A stretch of DNA of 64,000 bases from the NCBI GenBank assembly GCA_958496175.1, contig OY292277.1, positions 52,153,050-52,217,049 of the forward strand. Direction: 5' to 3'. A model generated the notes under the pieces. The model made no database searches. It worked only from the letters and a program-made list of their open reading frames with translations, and was not told the DNA's origin. The stretch comes from Sisyra terminalis. Its lineage: Eukaryota > Arthropoda > Insecta > Neuroptera > Sisyridae. Each line of letters opens with the position of its first letter. Positions within the stretch are counted from its first letter, which is position 1. The translations under genes and the position numbers were made by a program. Of this stretch, positions 23,099 to 34,617 are shown in pieces.

Positions 23099-23739
23099 CT
23101 AAATGCCAATAGTTTTTAAACAGTTCAACATCCTTATATTCCTAAAGTTTTTTTTTTGTTCTTTTAATTCTTAAGGCACATCACGAAAAATCCAAACACC
23201 CATTCTTCAAACGTACAAAACTCCATACGTTCCAGTCGGCTAATAAAGATCTGAAGTATTGCAATTATATTTCAATTTAAGAGCGCAAAGTGCGTCGTAT
23301 TTTTTACAGCAAAACATTAAACTGACATTAACGCCCATATTCAACGCACCATTTTAAAAGGTGGTAAAAATAAACTCTTTCACTCTCATGGTATGGCATC
23401 TACACGACCGGGATTGAATGTTGCCATTGCGGTTACGATATATTTTCAATTTTAATGATAAGTTGTTGGACTAAAACTGCTATAATCTTACATTATTACT
23501 CCACATTATTTTCAATCGTAACTCAAACACCCCATTTGGTTTCCTTTTTTTTATTTTGGTTTCTTGGTTTTCTACAAGTGCAGTTTTTAATGGAGAAAAC
23601 CACAACTGGATGATTTCTCGAAATGGTTTTAATCGGTTAATTTGTATAGATTTCCTTTTTAGATCTCTCAATAGGGGCATTCCACATGAGGCATACTGTG
23701 AAAAAAAAGTGATCTTCTGAAATTCTGAGTTTTTTTCTT
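23099..23739. other. Unique stretch with one short dispersed repeat
   Basis: About 70 bp at 23660-23725 (GGGGCATTCCACATGAGG, then GTGATCTTCTGAAAT) resemble 27290-27350 in direct orientation. This is possibly the end of an unidentified element adjoining the inverted arm that starts near 23740. Otherwise no gene is seen. Confidence 0.45.
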
Positions 23740-24905
23740 TTATCCACGAGAAAATTTTGTCAGTTAAAGAAAACCTTATTGCACAATATTCACTTGAAAA
23801 TTTACGTCTTAAAGCTCAAGTTCTGTGGATAGAAATGTTGTTACTTCGAAAATAGTTTATAAATCTTGAGTTAAAAAATTTAAGTACTTTAAATGTTTAC
23901 TTTTAAAAACCCATTGGAAAACAATAGAAATAAAGAATTATTTTACATTCCTCGGATGTCTTATCAGTTAAAAATAGAGTATGGGGCAAATAATACGTAG
24001 TGATTTAAGCAAACCAGAGGAATCCTTATAAAGTTGAGAAAATTCTTTGGGAATCAAACTTGATCCCTGGAACTACGGTTATAAAATGGTCTAGAAATAT
24101 GTTTTTCTTATTGTTATATCCGAAAAAGAAGGATGAACTCTTACGATAAATGGTAATATAATACACCTATAGCTAATTCTTGTTCCACAAATGGAAAATT
24201 TAAGCTTCCCCCTGCAAGTCCGTCTGCCCCCTCGTTTATTTTAGTACCAGAATACTCCGGCACCTAAGAAAGTGATTCTTTGTTGGATATCACCAACTGG
24301 AAGAAGAATATTTTGTATTCCCAGTCCAGATTGAAAGCAATATCATCTACTCCAGCTTATCATTCAGGGTAACTCTTCCGGTATCTAAAATTAAGATAAC
24401 TAAAATAGCAATGATAATCGCCCATCTTCAACGTTGAAGGGGCAAAAAGAAGAGGAAAACTCCTGCTTTAACACTAGTTAGTAAGAATTTTTTTTTGAAA
24501 AGTATATCGAAAATATTGTGCAAAGTAACAAAAAAAAAAAATATCGGGGAGGTTTGAACCCTTAATATAAATATTAAGAGGTCTATCATCTTTAATTTTG
24601 ATTATATATTTGTGCTTTCATTTTTGCGTCGACGCTGCCAAACTATTAAGGTAAAACAAAATTATTTGCAAAAATGTTTATAGAAAAGCAAATACCCTAC
24701 AAAAAATATTCTTTAAAAATTTTTCTCAGACACGCCGTTTCCGAAAAATCAAGCTTTAAACATTGATATAAATTTTAGATTTCTCTTCTTTATTTTTGAA
24801 TTTTGTAACTAACGAAAAAATAAATATATGTAAATGAACAAAATAGGTTCTTGAACGGAATTAAATGCTCTATAAAAAAGATATCTTAACGTTTTTAGAT
24901 TAAAT
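23740..24905 (+). repeat. Left arm of a 6.5-kb inverted structure
   Basis: About 1.17 kb here is repeated in reverse orientation at 29100-30290. Matching landmarks include GTTAAAGAAAACCTTA/TAAGGTTTTCTTTAAC, GACATCCGAGGAATGTAAAA (inverse at about 30061-30080), GGATCAAGTTTGATTCCC-type sequence and CCGGAGTATTCT-type sequence. The inner part of the arm (from about 24487) is one half of a TAGACTGGGCC-family MITE; the outer part is an unclassified repeat. No coding content was recognised. Confidence 0.85.
24160..24480 (+). repeat. Unclassified repeat R, copy 1 of 3-4
   Basis: The block from CCTATAGCTAATTCTTGTTC to ACGTTGAAGGGGCAAAAAGA recurs in the same orientation at 25440-25830 and partly at 25880-25975, and inverted at 29530-29870. 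All copies share CACCTAAGAAAGT, CTTATCATTCAGGGTAA and the GTTGAAGGGGCAAAA tail. Non-coding; possibly the body of a larger decayed element. Confidence 0.75.
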
Positions 24906-25438
24906 TAGTTTTTCAAAAGTTATTCACAATTAAAGTTGAAGAAAAAATAAAATTATTGTTTTTTCATTGTTCAATCAATTTTGAAAGAGTGATTTTATGT
25001 TAAAACGTTAAGAGACCTTTTTTGTAGAACATTAAATTCCCTTCAAGAATCTATATTGCTAAGTTCTATATATTTATTTGTTCGTTAGTTATAAAATTAT
25101 AAAATAACGAAGATAGATCTAAAAATTATATCAATGTTTAAAGCTTCATTATTCGGAAACGGCGTGTCTGGCAAAAATTTTTAAAGAAACTTTTTTTGTA
25201 GAAAATTTAATTTTCTATAAATATATGTGCTGATGATTTTTCTTCCTCGATAGTTTGGCAGTATTGACGCAAAAATGAAAGCACAAATAAAAAGTCGAAA
25301 TTAAAGATGATAGACCTCTTAGTATTAATATTAAGGGCTCAAACCCTTCAAAAAATTTTTTTTGTTACCTTGAACAATATTTTAGATTTACTTTTCAAAA
25401 AAAACAAAAAAAATGTTAATTTTTTTGGCTCAGTCTAG
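24487..25438. mobile_element. Foldback hAT-like MITE, TAGACTGGGCC family, copy A
   Basis: Two arms mirror each other: the left contains GAAAAGTATATCGAAAATAT and CGCCGTTTCCGA, and the right contains the inverse, ending GGCTCAGTCTA. The outer 30 or so bp of the left end are lost where it joins repeat R, so no target duplication can be checked. Motif one is at about 24558-24580. Non-coding. Confidence 0.85.
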
Positions 25439-25439
25439 A

Positions 25440-25975
25440 CTATATAATACTCCTATAGCTAGCTTTTGTTCCACAAATGGCATTCTTAAGCTTTTGACTT
25501 CCAGAATACTTCGGCACCTAAGAAAGTAATTCTTTGTTGGATATCGCTACCTGGAAGAAGAGTATTTTGTATTTCCAGACCATTTGGGAAGAAATTCCAC
25601 CTACTCTAGCTTATCATTCAGGGTAAAACTAAAGAAAGAAAAGCTCTCAGAAAAAGGACATCCTGGCTGTTCAAACTTAATAAGTTGCTTGGCAAAAGCA
25701 CAAGAGGGCTTTTTCGGTATCTAATATTAAAATAACTAAAATAGCTATAAAAACGCCAATCTTTACCGTTGAAGGGGCAAAACGAAGAGATAAACTCCTG
25801 CGTTAACTATAGTTAGTTTTTGAAGTTCCAAGATTTATACTAGAAGTCAAATTGGAAATATTTAGCTTTAAAGTTGAAATAACTAAAATAGCTATGATAA
25901 TCGCTAATCTTTAACATTGAAGGAGCAAAAAGAAGAGGAAAACTCTTGCTCTAACAACTGCGTCTTTGTAGTTCA
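25440..25975 (+). repeat. Unclassified repeat R, copies 2 and 3 (partial)
   Basis: A second copy of the block seen at 24160-24480 follows directly after MITE copy A, so the MITE sits between two direct copies. A shorter third copy of the R tail lies at about 25880-25975 (AACATTGAAGGAGCAAAAAG). Divergence between copies is substantial. Confidence 0.7.
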
Positions 25976-27401
25976 AAGATTAATACTTGAAGTTGAATTG
26001 GGAATATTAAGCCTCTAATTTTTATAGAAAGAGGTGATTGTAATTACATCAAAATTAAAAATCTTAATTCTTTAAATAGATATATTTTAGGTGTGAACTC
26101 AATGCCGTATTGATCAAGAAAAATCAACTTAAGACTAATTTTAAGCCAAATTGAAACCTACTATTTAAACCATAGGGTTATTTTTATAACACATTATTAG
26201 GGAAATGTTTTCTCAAAAGTAAAAACACCTCCAAGGCGGGAAAAAATTTAAATTTAGGTGTAAACGAAAGCCCTTTTCTTGAAATTTTTGATTTGGTTCC
26301 TAGTTTCATTTGAACATTTTTGACTTGAATTATTTTCGATAGTTTTTTTTATGGAAAAAAAAAGTAATGGAAATTAAAGCGGAAATAGTCTTTAGCATAA
26401 TATATGAATAATTTAAATTAAAGACCACCCTATTTGTGTTCAATAAGTGCTGCGTGGAAAAATGCAAATTAGCCGGGTAATTGATACAAACAGACAATTG
26501 AAATACAACATTTGCCGGTACATTCAATTGTTTTTCGGGGTTAACAAAAGCGAGACACGGCGTTGACAATGGCATAATAACAATCATATAATGATAATGA
26601 TGATGTTAAGTTTTAAGGGGGTGTTAATAATATATCATTATTGGGCGGTGTATTTGAAAGGGAGCTTCTTGAAATTCGTACGACTGGAAATTACTACACA
26701 TATGGGGCAACCATTTGAAACATTGGAACCGAATCGGGAGAGTTTCAAAGAGGACGCGCGGTTCCTGCTGTGATTCATAATAATCGGAAGACATGTGGAA
26801 TATGAATATATATATATATATCTATGATTAGTGTGTGGCCAAAGTACGTGCCTGATTATACCTTTGTGGTTGGTTCTACTTGGCCATAATGTTTATAATA
26901 ATCTTGAAAGACAACATCAGCTCTTTGCGCTCCACAACTCCACATTGCCCATTGCCCATTGCCCTTTTCAACGAACGAAAGAGCAACGTCAAATTGTAAT
27001 TATTCCTGGTGTGCGGCGGCATTACAAAACCATCGCTCTTGCACCCCGGTGCACTGCAACTTCTTGTTTCTGCATGCTGTTACTATTGTAATCATCATGA
27101 TAACAATCATCACCCATCATCATTATCACAATCAAAATGCTTATTATAATTGTGGCAAATAATATATTCCCTCACAATAATCGACATGTATACATGGATA
27201 ATTTCTGTTGGCACAAATCAAGGACTTAATCATTTTAATGTTTATTTACAACGCTAACGGTTGCATTGACATCACCAGCATCTTTCTTTAAATCATTCAC
27301 TATTGGGGCATTTCACGTGAAGAGGACAGCGAAAAAAAGTGATGTTCTGAAATTTGTTCATATTTGGTATAATTGTACTTTTAGTAAGTACGAATGTGGA
27401 T
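25976..27401. other. Unique stretch with a GC-richer part, no gene recognised
   Basis: Bases 26450-27090 are less AT-rich than their surroundings. They hold a short triplicated CATTGCC (26943-26964), a perfect GCACC-CC-GGTGC hairpin near 27040-27051, and an AT dinucleotide run at about 26810-26823. The frames at 26330-26587, 26591-26773 and 26831-27091 are short, overlap each other and match no family. The higher GC could mark an undetected exon or conserved non-coding element. Confidence 0.4.
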
Positions 27402-28302
27402 TAGGGTGGTCCTTAATAGGGGTGTTTTTGATTTTCTTTGCTCCCAGGGGCTTAAATGCTTCCAAATTGATAAAAAAAAAATCCCTGAAAATTTGAGCTC
27501 TTAATATTAACTTTATGATAGTCCGCTTTCCAACTTAAGTTTCTTATGGAAATAACGTGGGCAAAATTTAATTTTTTCTTTAGAATTTCATAAATTAAGC
27601 GAAAGTAATTAATATCGTCATATTTATTGTAAATTAAACGTTCTACAAAAAAAACACTTATAATTTTTCGCTAAATCTATTGGCTTATCTATTGGCTTAA
27701 GAATGCAGTACTACTGGTGAATAAAAATATAATGCATTTTTGACTGAACAACGATGGTTGGTTACATAGCTAATATTGAATCTGATGACAATGATCAAGT
27801 ACAAAAAATGAAGGATGAACTACTTCAGCTACGTCGTGAAAAATCACAAGAATAATATTGTATTTGCTTCTTTTTGATCATAAATACAAATTTTGCATAA
27901 AAAATTTGATATATTTTGTAAAAATAAGTATTTACTTAATAATTATAGTTGATAATATGAATAATTATATAATAATTAAACTTTGAGCTCGAATAACTCT
28001 TAAGCCAATAGATTTAGCGAAAAATCATTAGAATTCTTTTTTGTAGAGTGTTAAATTTACAATAAAAAATGACGTGATTGGTAACTTTCGATTTATTTGT
28101 TGCTGAGTTATGGAATTCTAAAGAATAAATAAAATTTTTCCCACGTTATTTCCATAAGAAACTTTAATTGGAGAACGGACTATTTTAAAGTTTATATTAA
28201 GAGCTTAAATTTTCAGGGATTTTTTTTTTTATCAATTTGGAAGCATTTCAACCCTCCTAGGAGCAAAGAAATTCAAAAACACCTCTATTAAGAACAACCC
28301 TA
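27402..28302. mobile_element. Foldback hAT-like MITE, TAGGGTGG family
   Basis: The 901-bp element starts TAGGGTGGTCCTTAATAGG and ends with the inverse CTATTAAGAACAACCCTA. Arms of about 305 bp surround a 280-bp centre. The flanks ATGTGGAT (27394-27401) and ATGAGGAT (28303-28310) form an 8-bp duplication with one mismatch, fitting nTnnnnAn. Motif one is at 27495-27515 and motif two at 27631-27650. The ends resemble those of the 9.9-kb element but the arms are otherwise diverged. The centre carries a small candidate ORF. Confidence 0.88.
27754..27855 (+). CDS. Small 33-codon ORF in the loop of a foldback MITE
   Basis: ATG GTT GGT to TAA encodes MVGYIANIESDDNDQVQKM and then KDELLQLRREKSQE. It is an acidic stretch followed by a charged, leucine-spaced helix, unlike the Lys/Phe/Ile-rich chance frames around it. 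An in-frame stop lies just upstream (27745-27747). It could be a captured host exon, a relic of the autonomous transposase, or chance. I do not recognise it. Confidence 0.25.
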   Translation: MVGYIANIESDDNDQVQKMKDELLQLRREKSQE

Positions 28303-29096
28303 ATGAGGATACAAAATATTTTTTCGAATGGTGATTATTTGACAAGTTATACGCTTCTAAAGAATTGTCGTCTTAAAATTCGTATTTTTTGAACAAATTT
28401 TTTCTTCTTAAGAATTTTTTTTAAAAAGATTAAATATGGCGGTTTAAATAGAAAATTAACTGCTCTTTCTAAATAAAAAATAAAACTGGATATTTTTTTT
28501 ATACCCAAAACCGGAAATAAACTTTTCAAATAAGAATTTTAGTAACTTTGACCAATTTGATTTTGATTTTTTTAATTTTGAAATATAGCCTAAAGTACAC
28601 TTATGATACACCAAAAGTTTCATAGTGAAATCTGCAATAGTTTAGGCGATACAGGAATTAAAGTACATACGTGTCGAACCCTAGCTTCCTTAAGTCAACT
28701 GGTTTTGCGATATAACACTAAAACGCTACAATATTTATATTTACTATGCTACCTAAGCGTATTTAAACCTCTAACAATATTGTGGGTTAATTATTATTCA
28801 AGTTAAAATTGTACTTATTGCAAAAAATATAAATAGGAAGCAAAAGTTTATAATAAAATTTCGTGATAAGTAATAAAATCGTTTGCTAGCTAAAGAGGTT
28901 GAATGACTAGGGTGAACGTGCTCCATAAACCCCATGTAAAACTTAAACTTTCATTTCCCCTCAATCTCCCGAGTGATCGTACCCCTTCCACAACATATTT
29001 GTAAAAAATTGTTCCAATTGTTTTAACGAAAAGAGGAGAGAATATATAAAAGTTTAAGTCTAACATTGGGTTCATAATGTAAAAACGTTACGAATT
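28303..29096. other. AT-rich stretch, no gene recognised
   Basis: A fragment near 28908 begins TAGGGTGAACGTG, resembling the end of a TAGGG-type element, but no opposite end is seen. The 61-codon minus frame across it (28890-29075) matches no family. Confidence 0.4.
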
Positions 29097-29512
29097 TTAT
29101 GTAAGAACGTTAAGATATTTTTTTATCAGAGCATTAAATTCCCTTCAAGAATCTATATTGTTCATTACTATATATTTATTTTTTTGTTAGTTACAAAGTT
29201 CCAAAATAAAGAAGATAAATCTTAAAATTATATCAATGTTTAAAGCTTGATTATTCGGAAACAGCGTGTCTAACAAAATTTTTCAGAGACGTTTTTTGTA
29301 GGGAATTTGATTTCCGATAAATATAAAAGCAAATATTTTTTTACCTTAATAGTTTGGCAGCTTCGACACAAATAAAAATCGAAATTAAAGATGATAGATC
29401 TTTTAATATTAATATTAAGGACTCAAACCTTCCCGATATTTTTTTTGCCATCTTGAACTATATTTTCGATGTACTTTTCAAAAAAAAAAATTGTCGATTT
29501 TTTTGGCCCTAG
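29097..29512 (-). mobile_element. TAGACTGGGCC-family MITE, copy B (single arm)
   Basis: Only one arm is present, matching the right half of copy A, with AATAATATTAAGGACTCAA-type motif one and the end TCGATTTTTTTGGCCCTAG. It forms the inner part of the right arm of the 6.5-kb inverted structure. Confidence 0.8.
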
Positions 29513-30290
29513 TATATATATATTTTTGAAGTATAAAAACTAACTATTGTTAAAGCAGAAGTTTTCCTCCTCTTTTTGCCTCTTCAACGTTGAAGATGGG
29601 CGATTATCATAGCTACTTTAGTTATCTTAATTTTAGATACCCGAAGTGTTACCATGAATGATAAGCTGGAGAGGATGGTATTACTTTCAAACTGGACTGG
29701 GAATACAAAATATTCTTCTTTTTATTGGTGATATTCAACAAAATATCACTATCTTAGGTGCCGGAGTATTCTAGTACTAAAAGTAACGAGAAGAAGACAG
29801 AGCTTACAAGGACAAGCTTAAGTATGCCATTTGTGGAACAAGAATTAGCCATAGGAGTATTAAATAGTCATTTATCATAAAAGTTTATCATTCTTTTTCG
29901 GATATAACAATAAGAAAAACATATCTCTAGACAATTTTTGAACCGTAGTTCCAGGGATCAAGTTTGATTCCCAAAGATTTTTTTTCAACTTTATAAGGAT
30001 TCCACTGGTTTGCTTAAATCACTACGTATTATTTGCCCCTTACTCTATTTTTAACTGATAAGACATCCGAGGAATGTAAAATAATTCTTTATTTCTATTG
30101 TTTTCCAATGGGTTTTTAAAAGTTAATATTTAAAGTACTTAAATTTTTTTAACTCAAGATTTATAAACCAATTTCGAAGTAACCACACTTCTATCCACAG
30201 AATTTCAGCTTTCAAACGTAAATTTTCAAGTGAATATTGGGCATTAAGGTTTTCTTTAACTACAAAAATTTTTTCATGAATTATAGAGAA
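29100..30290 (-). repeat. Right arm of the 6.5-kb inverted structure
   Basis: Inverse of 23740-24905; includes an inverted copy of repeat R at about 29530-29870. Its inner portion overlaps MITE copy B. The arm ends near TTTTTTCATGAATTATAG, which still aligns weakly with the left arm for another 30 bp or so. Confidence 0.85.
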
Positions 30291-31456
30291 AAACACAGAT
30301 TAAAATAATTTCAATTTATTTATTTAATTGATATTTCTACTATTGTTTTCAAATGATTGTTTCCGAACAACTCACTTGCATTGAGAAGAATTATTTACTT
30401 GAATTAGTTTTGGTTAGTTCATAGGAAAGAAATCGGAATTTTCAAAGACTTGAATTAATTTCTTTCCACTATAAATTATATTTTTTTGGCAAAATATTAT
30501 TTTTTCTACTGATGGAAATGTTATCAAAAAATTATTTTATTCTTTTGTTATATTATCATAGTTAAAAATCGGAAAAATTTACTGATAAAAGTATTGTTTT
30601 TAAATACGAAAATTGTACGATAAAACCACCATGTTTAATGCAACTGAGTTGTAAGACATTAAATTTAGAAATAACTTCTTCCAAATTACTGATATTCAAA
30701 TATTTGACCTACGGTCAAAAAAATTATTGACTTGGTAAAATTAAGTTAAATTTGGTCTTTCAGAGACCTGAATTTACTTGAAATTTCTGAAAAACCAATA
30801 ACTTAAATTTCTCAACATTTTATGCATTTATTTATTTTCTTACGAAAGTTATACATAGCATTGTGTTTTTGTTTTCTTAATTTACGACAATAGTTATTTT
30901 GAATCGTCACTAATTAGCATAAAATAGCTTTTGAATAATTTAAACATTACAACTAATAGTAAATTTGCGTTGTAAAAGAAAATTTCTCTATTAGGGTAAA
31001 ATAACATTAAACGACCATTAACGACCATAAATAATCATAAGAATCTTATTAAATTATTTAAATATTACTGTAAATATTGAAATAATTCCAAAAATGGCAT
31101 TCATCCCTGCGTGTTTTCGATGAAACCCTCGAGCTTTCCATAGAAAATTAAATGCAATATTTTACCATAACCCTTGTGTTTTTTTTCTGATTTAGTTCAA
31201 TGGAGTTATGTCATGTCAACCGCGATTTTATAGCCTCGATACAAACGGTTCTTTTCCCATTAAATCAATAATACGGGTGTATCGACCAAAAAAATATTCA
31301 ACCCATATAATAAACGTAATTCTACTTGTGAAGTCAAATTCCGGAATTTTTATTATTTGCTATCGAGGAATTTATATTAGAATGGGGGTCAAACTTTGAC
31401 CATATTTGATATTAAAGAAAGGAAGAAAGAAAAAAAAAACGTAAAATATTATAAAA
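30291..31456. other. AT-rich stretch, no gene recognised
   Basis: Unique sequence with only one short chance ORF at 31208-31399. No element ends were recognised. Confidence 0.5.
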
Positions 31457-31486
31457 CGTGACGTCACGCATTCCCGTGACGTCACG
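31457..31486. promoter_or_regulatory. Two 12-bp palindromes CGTGACGTCACG, 18 bp apart
   Basis: CGTGACGTCACG occurs perfectly at 31457-31468 and 31475-31486, separated by CATTCC and followed by TGATGTGACA. Each contains a CRE core TGACGTCA and overlaps CACGTG-like edges. The two palindromes can also pair with each other as a hairpin. A bZIP-type binding site is inferred; no nearby gene was recognised. Confidence 0.5.
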
Positions 31487-32075
31487 TGATGTGACAGAGT
31501 TGTGATTGCGGGACTAGTGGCCGTATATCAACGCTTGGTTCAACAACACAATCGCTAACCAGAGTTTAAGTATTAATTCACCCTCTAGTTAAGTAAAAGA
31601 CTATCGTTTTCAATTTAACCCTAACATAGAATTATTCATATAAATCAGATATCTATGCCATTATTTTACTATTACTTTGATTTATTATATTTTAAACTGT
31701 TTTGTTTTAATTTTTATTGTTTTAAATACATTTATTTTTTTTTTATTATATGTTAATGAATTCGAAAACGAAAATTCACTTCCGTGGAGCATTTTTTTTA
31801 AGTTCTACAATAAAATTGTTTAGTGTTTCGATTTTATTTTATACGGTTTTGTTTGGTAGGCGTTTCTTTGGAAATGGATTTTATTTTTAGAATTTATTGT
31901 TCGTGGAAATAATTAATTTGCGTTTTTTTTTCTTCACACTCGCAAATGCTCACGCAAATTGATCGAAGGTGTAAAGCTAGAAATGTGTGAAAAAATTGTT
32001 CAATGATATTTTATGGTTTGGCCTCGAATTTGTAATCTACAACGTATTTACGTTAAATTTACGAAACGATTACGA
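31487..32075. other. AT-rich stretch, no gene recognised
   Basis: Unique AT-rich sequence following the palindrome pair. Nothing else was seen. Confidence 0.5.
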
Positions 32076-32700
32076 AACATGCTTCCTTAACAAAAGCTTT
32101 TGATTGAAAAGTTTTTAATTTTCCAAATGATTTTAAGTCTTAAAAAAATGGGATCTAATTAAAATTTAGGAGACAATCGTTTGGTCGAATTGGCCTTTTA
32201 ATTTCTAGGGATTTTTATGTAAATGTCTTGGGTCATTTTCCATTGATTTTTCCGCAAAGATTGTTGGAGTTTTATGAACTTTTTGATAACCAGAACTAAG
32301 AGTATGATTCAATAAAATTCTACTCTAAAATCAAAAGCAAAGCAAATATTTAAAATAATTTAAAATTAATCACATGCTTCTTTAACAATAGCTTTTGATT
32401 GAATAATTTAATTTTTCAAATGATTCACGTCTTAAAAAATGGTGATCTAAATAAAATTTAGGGGACGATCGTTTGGCCGAATTGGTCTTCTAATTTTTAG
32501 GGGCTCTTACGTAAATTTCTTTGGTCATTTTCCATTGCATTTCTCTCAAAAGTGGAAAAGAATTTTTTTTTTTAGATTTTTCCGCAAAGATTGTAGGCGT
32601 TTTACGAAATTTTTGACAACCAGAACTAAAAGTATGATTTACTGAAACTTCTACTCTAAAATCAAAAGCCAAGCAAATATTTAAAAAAATTTAAAATTAA
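32076..32700. repeat. Tandem duplication of about 295 bp
   Basis: Copy one (32076-32370) and copy two (32371-32700) share TAGCTTTTGATTGAA-type, GATCTAA, AATCGTTTGG and TTTTCCGCAAAGATTGT, then CTACTCTAAAATCAAAAGC. Copy two has an extra block of about 40 bp near 32541-32575. The 60-codon minus frame in copy two is not intact in copy one. Confidence 0.88.
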
Positions 32701-34138
32701 TGCTAGTTCATTTTAAAAAGCAATAGAAAGAGCTTGACAATATTACACAATTTTGATATATTCGATATCTATTTATGAATATATTTTTTTCCTCTCCTCC
32801 CTTTGCCTCTCCCTGGCCATATCCAAACAGCCGGATTTTCCATTGAAAATATTCAATGAAATTTTTTTTCATAAAGTTTAAACAAAAACCAACTTAACCC
32901 AATAATTTTGTGTCCAACAACATTAATAAATATATTTTAAAAGCTTGAATCATTAAACAATCGATTTTTTTTCTGCGTTGAAAAATTCAAAGGTATTTTT
33001 TAATAAACTTTTTCCATAATAATTATAAAATAACATTTGAGAAATGAATTCAATACCACAGCAAACAAAAATATTGGTTTTATTGAAAATAATTTTGTTT
33101 TTCAATAACGCAAAACCGAATTCAAGGGTGGGTAAAAACAAACACGAATATGCAAAACAGATAAACGATGAAAATCGCAATCAAACATATTACCCAAAAA
33201 TTGAAACGAAGAAATTGATATTGAATATAAAAGATATTGGATATATCTGAAATAATCGCAAACAACCCCTCTGCATCTCATATCCATACAAATAAAAATA
33301 AAAACACGCACACAGCAATAAAATATAATGGCAACATATCTACTGCTCTCATAGCGATGCGAATATTTACCATAGATTTAACTATATGACCATAAAACTA
33401 GAAAATTATTCATCCAACGCTACATTACATCACTAACAAATATTAGTCAACGACAAAATATATGTCTCGGAAAAACGGGGGGTTGGTTGGCGTTTCTATT
33501 GAGAAAATTTGCTACGTAGAACGTTTTGATTAAATCGAGTCGTCCGCCGTATAAGAAACCCAATCAATATAATTGGATTATTCCATATAAAGTCGAGGAA
33601 AAAAAAACACTATTCTTCTAATATCTCCAATTCATTTTCATTCTCCCCATTCACAATAACTAGCCCTATTAATATATTATTACTACCCCGAACTTTCCTC
33701 TTTCAAAGTCTTCACTTTCCAATATTTTAGCAATAGAACTCCATTTATGTTTCAAATATACGAGTGTATACCGTTTGGATGGTGAAAATAAAACACACCC
33801 TTCTTTTCCTATTCTTCGCGATACCACATATTGAGCACTTATCGAAATTTACCAATTTTTACTTCGATATTTCTTTTATACGATTGTAGTGGGGACTATT
33901 GAATTGTAATTTCATTGAAATGAAAATTTATCGAATATAATAACGACTTTTAGTGCCGTTTGAGGATAACGAATTGTGAAGAAATGAAGAACGTCAACGA
34001 TATTTTTTTTTTTGGAAATATGGCAAACGGTAGTTGTTCTCGAAAGATATGATCTTAAACGTTGAAGGGGTCGATAATGTAAATGATGATATACCTACAA
34101 TTATTACTGAAATATACACTATATATATGGATGCCGCT
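32701..34138. other. AT-rich stretch, no gene recognised
   Basis: Overlapping frames at 32953-33180 (minus), 33044-33250 (plus) and 33102-33311 (minus) are mutually shadowing and match no family. Nothing else was identified. Confidence 0.5.
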
Positions 34139-34475
34139 TAGACTGGGCTATAAAAAACACTATTTTTTTTTGAAAAGTATATCGAAAATATTGTTCAAGG
34201 TGACAAAAAGAAATATCGGAAAGGTTTGCGCCCTTAATATTAATATTAAAAGGTCTATTATCTTTAATTTCGATTTTTTATTTGTGCCTTCATTTTTGCG
34301 TCAATGCTGTCAAACTATCAAGGTAGAAAAATTCATTTGCACATATATTGATAGAAAATTAATTTCCTTAATTTCCCTACAAAAAACGTCTCTTTAAAAA
34401 TTTTTGCCAGACACGCCGTTTCCGAATAATCAAGCTTTAAACATTGATATAATTTTTAGATTTAGCTTATTTAAA
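34139..34475 (+). mobile_element. TAGACTGGGCC-family MITE, copy C (left arm only)
   Basis: Begins TAGACTGGGCT and follows the family left arm through TATCGAAAATATTGTTCAAG, motif one, and CGCCGTTTCCGAATAATC, then loses homology near 34475. The right arm is missing. Confidence 0.8.
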
Positions 34476-34617
34476 TATAAAATCCTGTTTTTGGCTTCTT
34501 TAAGTCAAAATTTTTTTCAATTGTTGACAACAATAAACCAGCAATGGTTAAAAATCAACAGTGGAAAAATTTAGTTTTTCATATATATTGTTAGTTTTAG
34601 CTTTTAAAGGAATTTGA

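Noticed and set aside
26831..27162. 86- and 67-codon overlapping frames in the GC-richer patch
   Set aside because: They are in different phases of the same strand, lack any domain, and one contains a simple CATTGCC triplication. They cannot be told from chance.
28908..29096. Separate TAGGGTGAACGTG element
   Set aside because: Only one end-like heptamer is visible, with no inverse end or flank duplication.
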